A stretch of DNA of 64,000 nt from Pictodentalium vernedei (lineage: Eukaryota > Mollusca > Scaphopoda > Dentaliida > Dentaliidae): NCBI GenBank assembly GCA_031216915.1, contig CM062289.1:387044674-387108673 (forward strand), read 5' to 3'. Positions 63,812-64,000 of this stretch are shown here, piece after piece. Made by a program: the position numbers and the translations under genes. Position 1 is the first letter of the stretch; every line of letters begins with the position of its first letter. Under the pieces are notes generated by a model. It was not told the origin of the DNA and did no database searches. It saw only the letters and a program-made list of their open reading frames with translations.

Positions 63812-63967
63812 ATTATTTTCTTGATTGATTTCCAACTTGCTGGCGGTATCAGCAAGATATCTTTTTACCAAATTTGTCCTGTGCCTCTTGGGTTGTTTCC
63901 TAGTTTCAGGTGCGAGCTCAGATTCCATTTTATCCTCCACATATTGACCCCAGCATCTGTTGCGATT
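63812..63967 (-). CDS. Candidate internal exon, 52 codons, unknown protein
   Basis: On the minus strand GATGTAACAG precedes exactly 52 open codons ending before GTAAGG, a good donor. The product begins NRNRCWGQYVEDKMESELAP, is rich in charge (ETRKQPKRHRTNLVKRYLAD) and ends TASKLEINQENN. The acceptor lacks a strong pyrimidine run. Whole-codon length and sensible splice sites favour a real exon. I do not know the family. Confidence 0.3.
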
Positions 63968-64000
63968 CTGTTACATCCTGTGTTTTCTTGTACCTTATTA

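Overview
This window looks like nuclear DNA of a marine invertebrate, most likely a mollusc or another lophotrochozoan. It is AT-rich, has gt-ag introns and microsatellites, and is packed with nested transposons. It carries Helentron-type satellite-bearing elements of the kind known from bivalves (the HINE or pearl type), and one SINE copy has a head resembling animal 5S rRNA, closest to the molluscan form as I remember it. The species is an inference. I see no operons and no bacterial or viral genes.

The only conserved host gene I can name is THOC5, a subunit of the THO/TREX mRNA export complex. It lies on the minus strand at 33777-35843 as one uninterrupted 688-codon frame. Three short open segments with plausible splice sites (20946-21005, 40309-40436, 63812-63967) may be exons of unknown genes.

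Region by region. 1-7600: scattered foldback repeats, a SINE and AT-rich DNA. 7650-12950: a broken Tc1-like transposase, then a large frameshifted MULE-type transposase with SWIM and PHD zinc fingers (MULE-A). MULE-A is split by a 739-bp foldback element flanked by an exact 8-bp target duplication. 15357-16650: a small MULE (MULE-1) with its own intron. 17890-20105: a 5'-truncated LINE. 20170-28730: mariner-like foldbacks, SINEs, TTAA-flanked foldbacks and two Helentron-like elements, one with a 157-bp tandem array full of nuclear-receptor half-sites. 28731-33203: hAT-like elements carrying a SINE and smaller foldbacks. 33745-35883: THOC5. 35910-39661: TTAA foldbacks and a SINE. 40548-49383: three long satellite-bearing Helentron-like elements, one inserted inside a foldback. 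49650-53395: two decayed LINEs. 53751-61060: another Helentron-like piece, a Tc1 fragment, two more MULEs, two hAT-like foldbacks and two very long inverted repeats. 61061-64000: a SINE, a dispersed repeat and a possible exon.

The elements form a layered record. SINEs sit in mariner-like and hAT elements, hAT elements in MULEs, Helentron-like elements in TTAA and TA foldbacks, and TTAA foldbacks in SINE tails. In many cases the target duplications can be read directly, so relative ages follow. In this annotation T1 to T7 name the foldback families, S1 to S6 the SINE copies, R8 a dispersed repeat, and HINE the Helentron-like elements.
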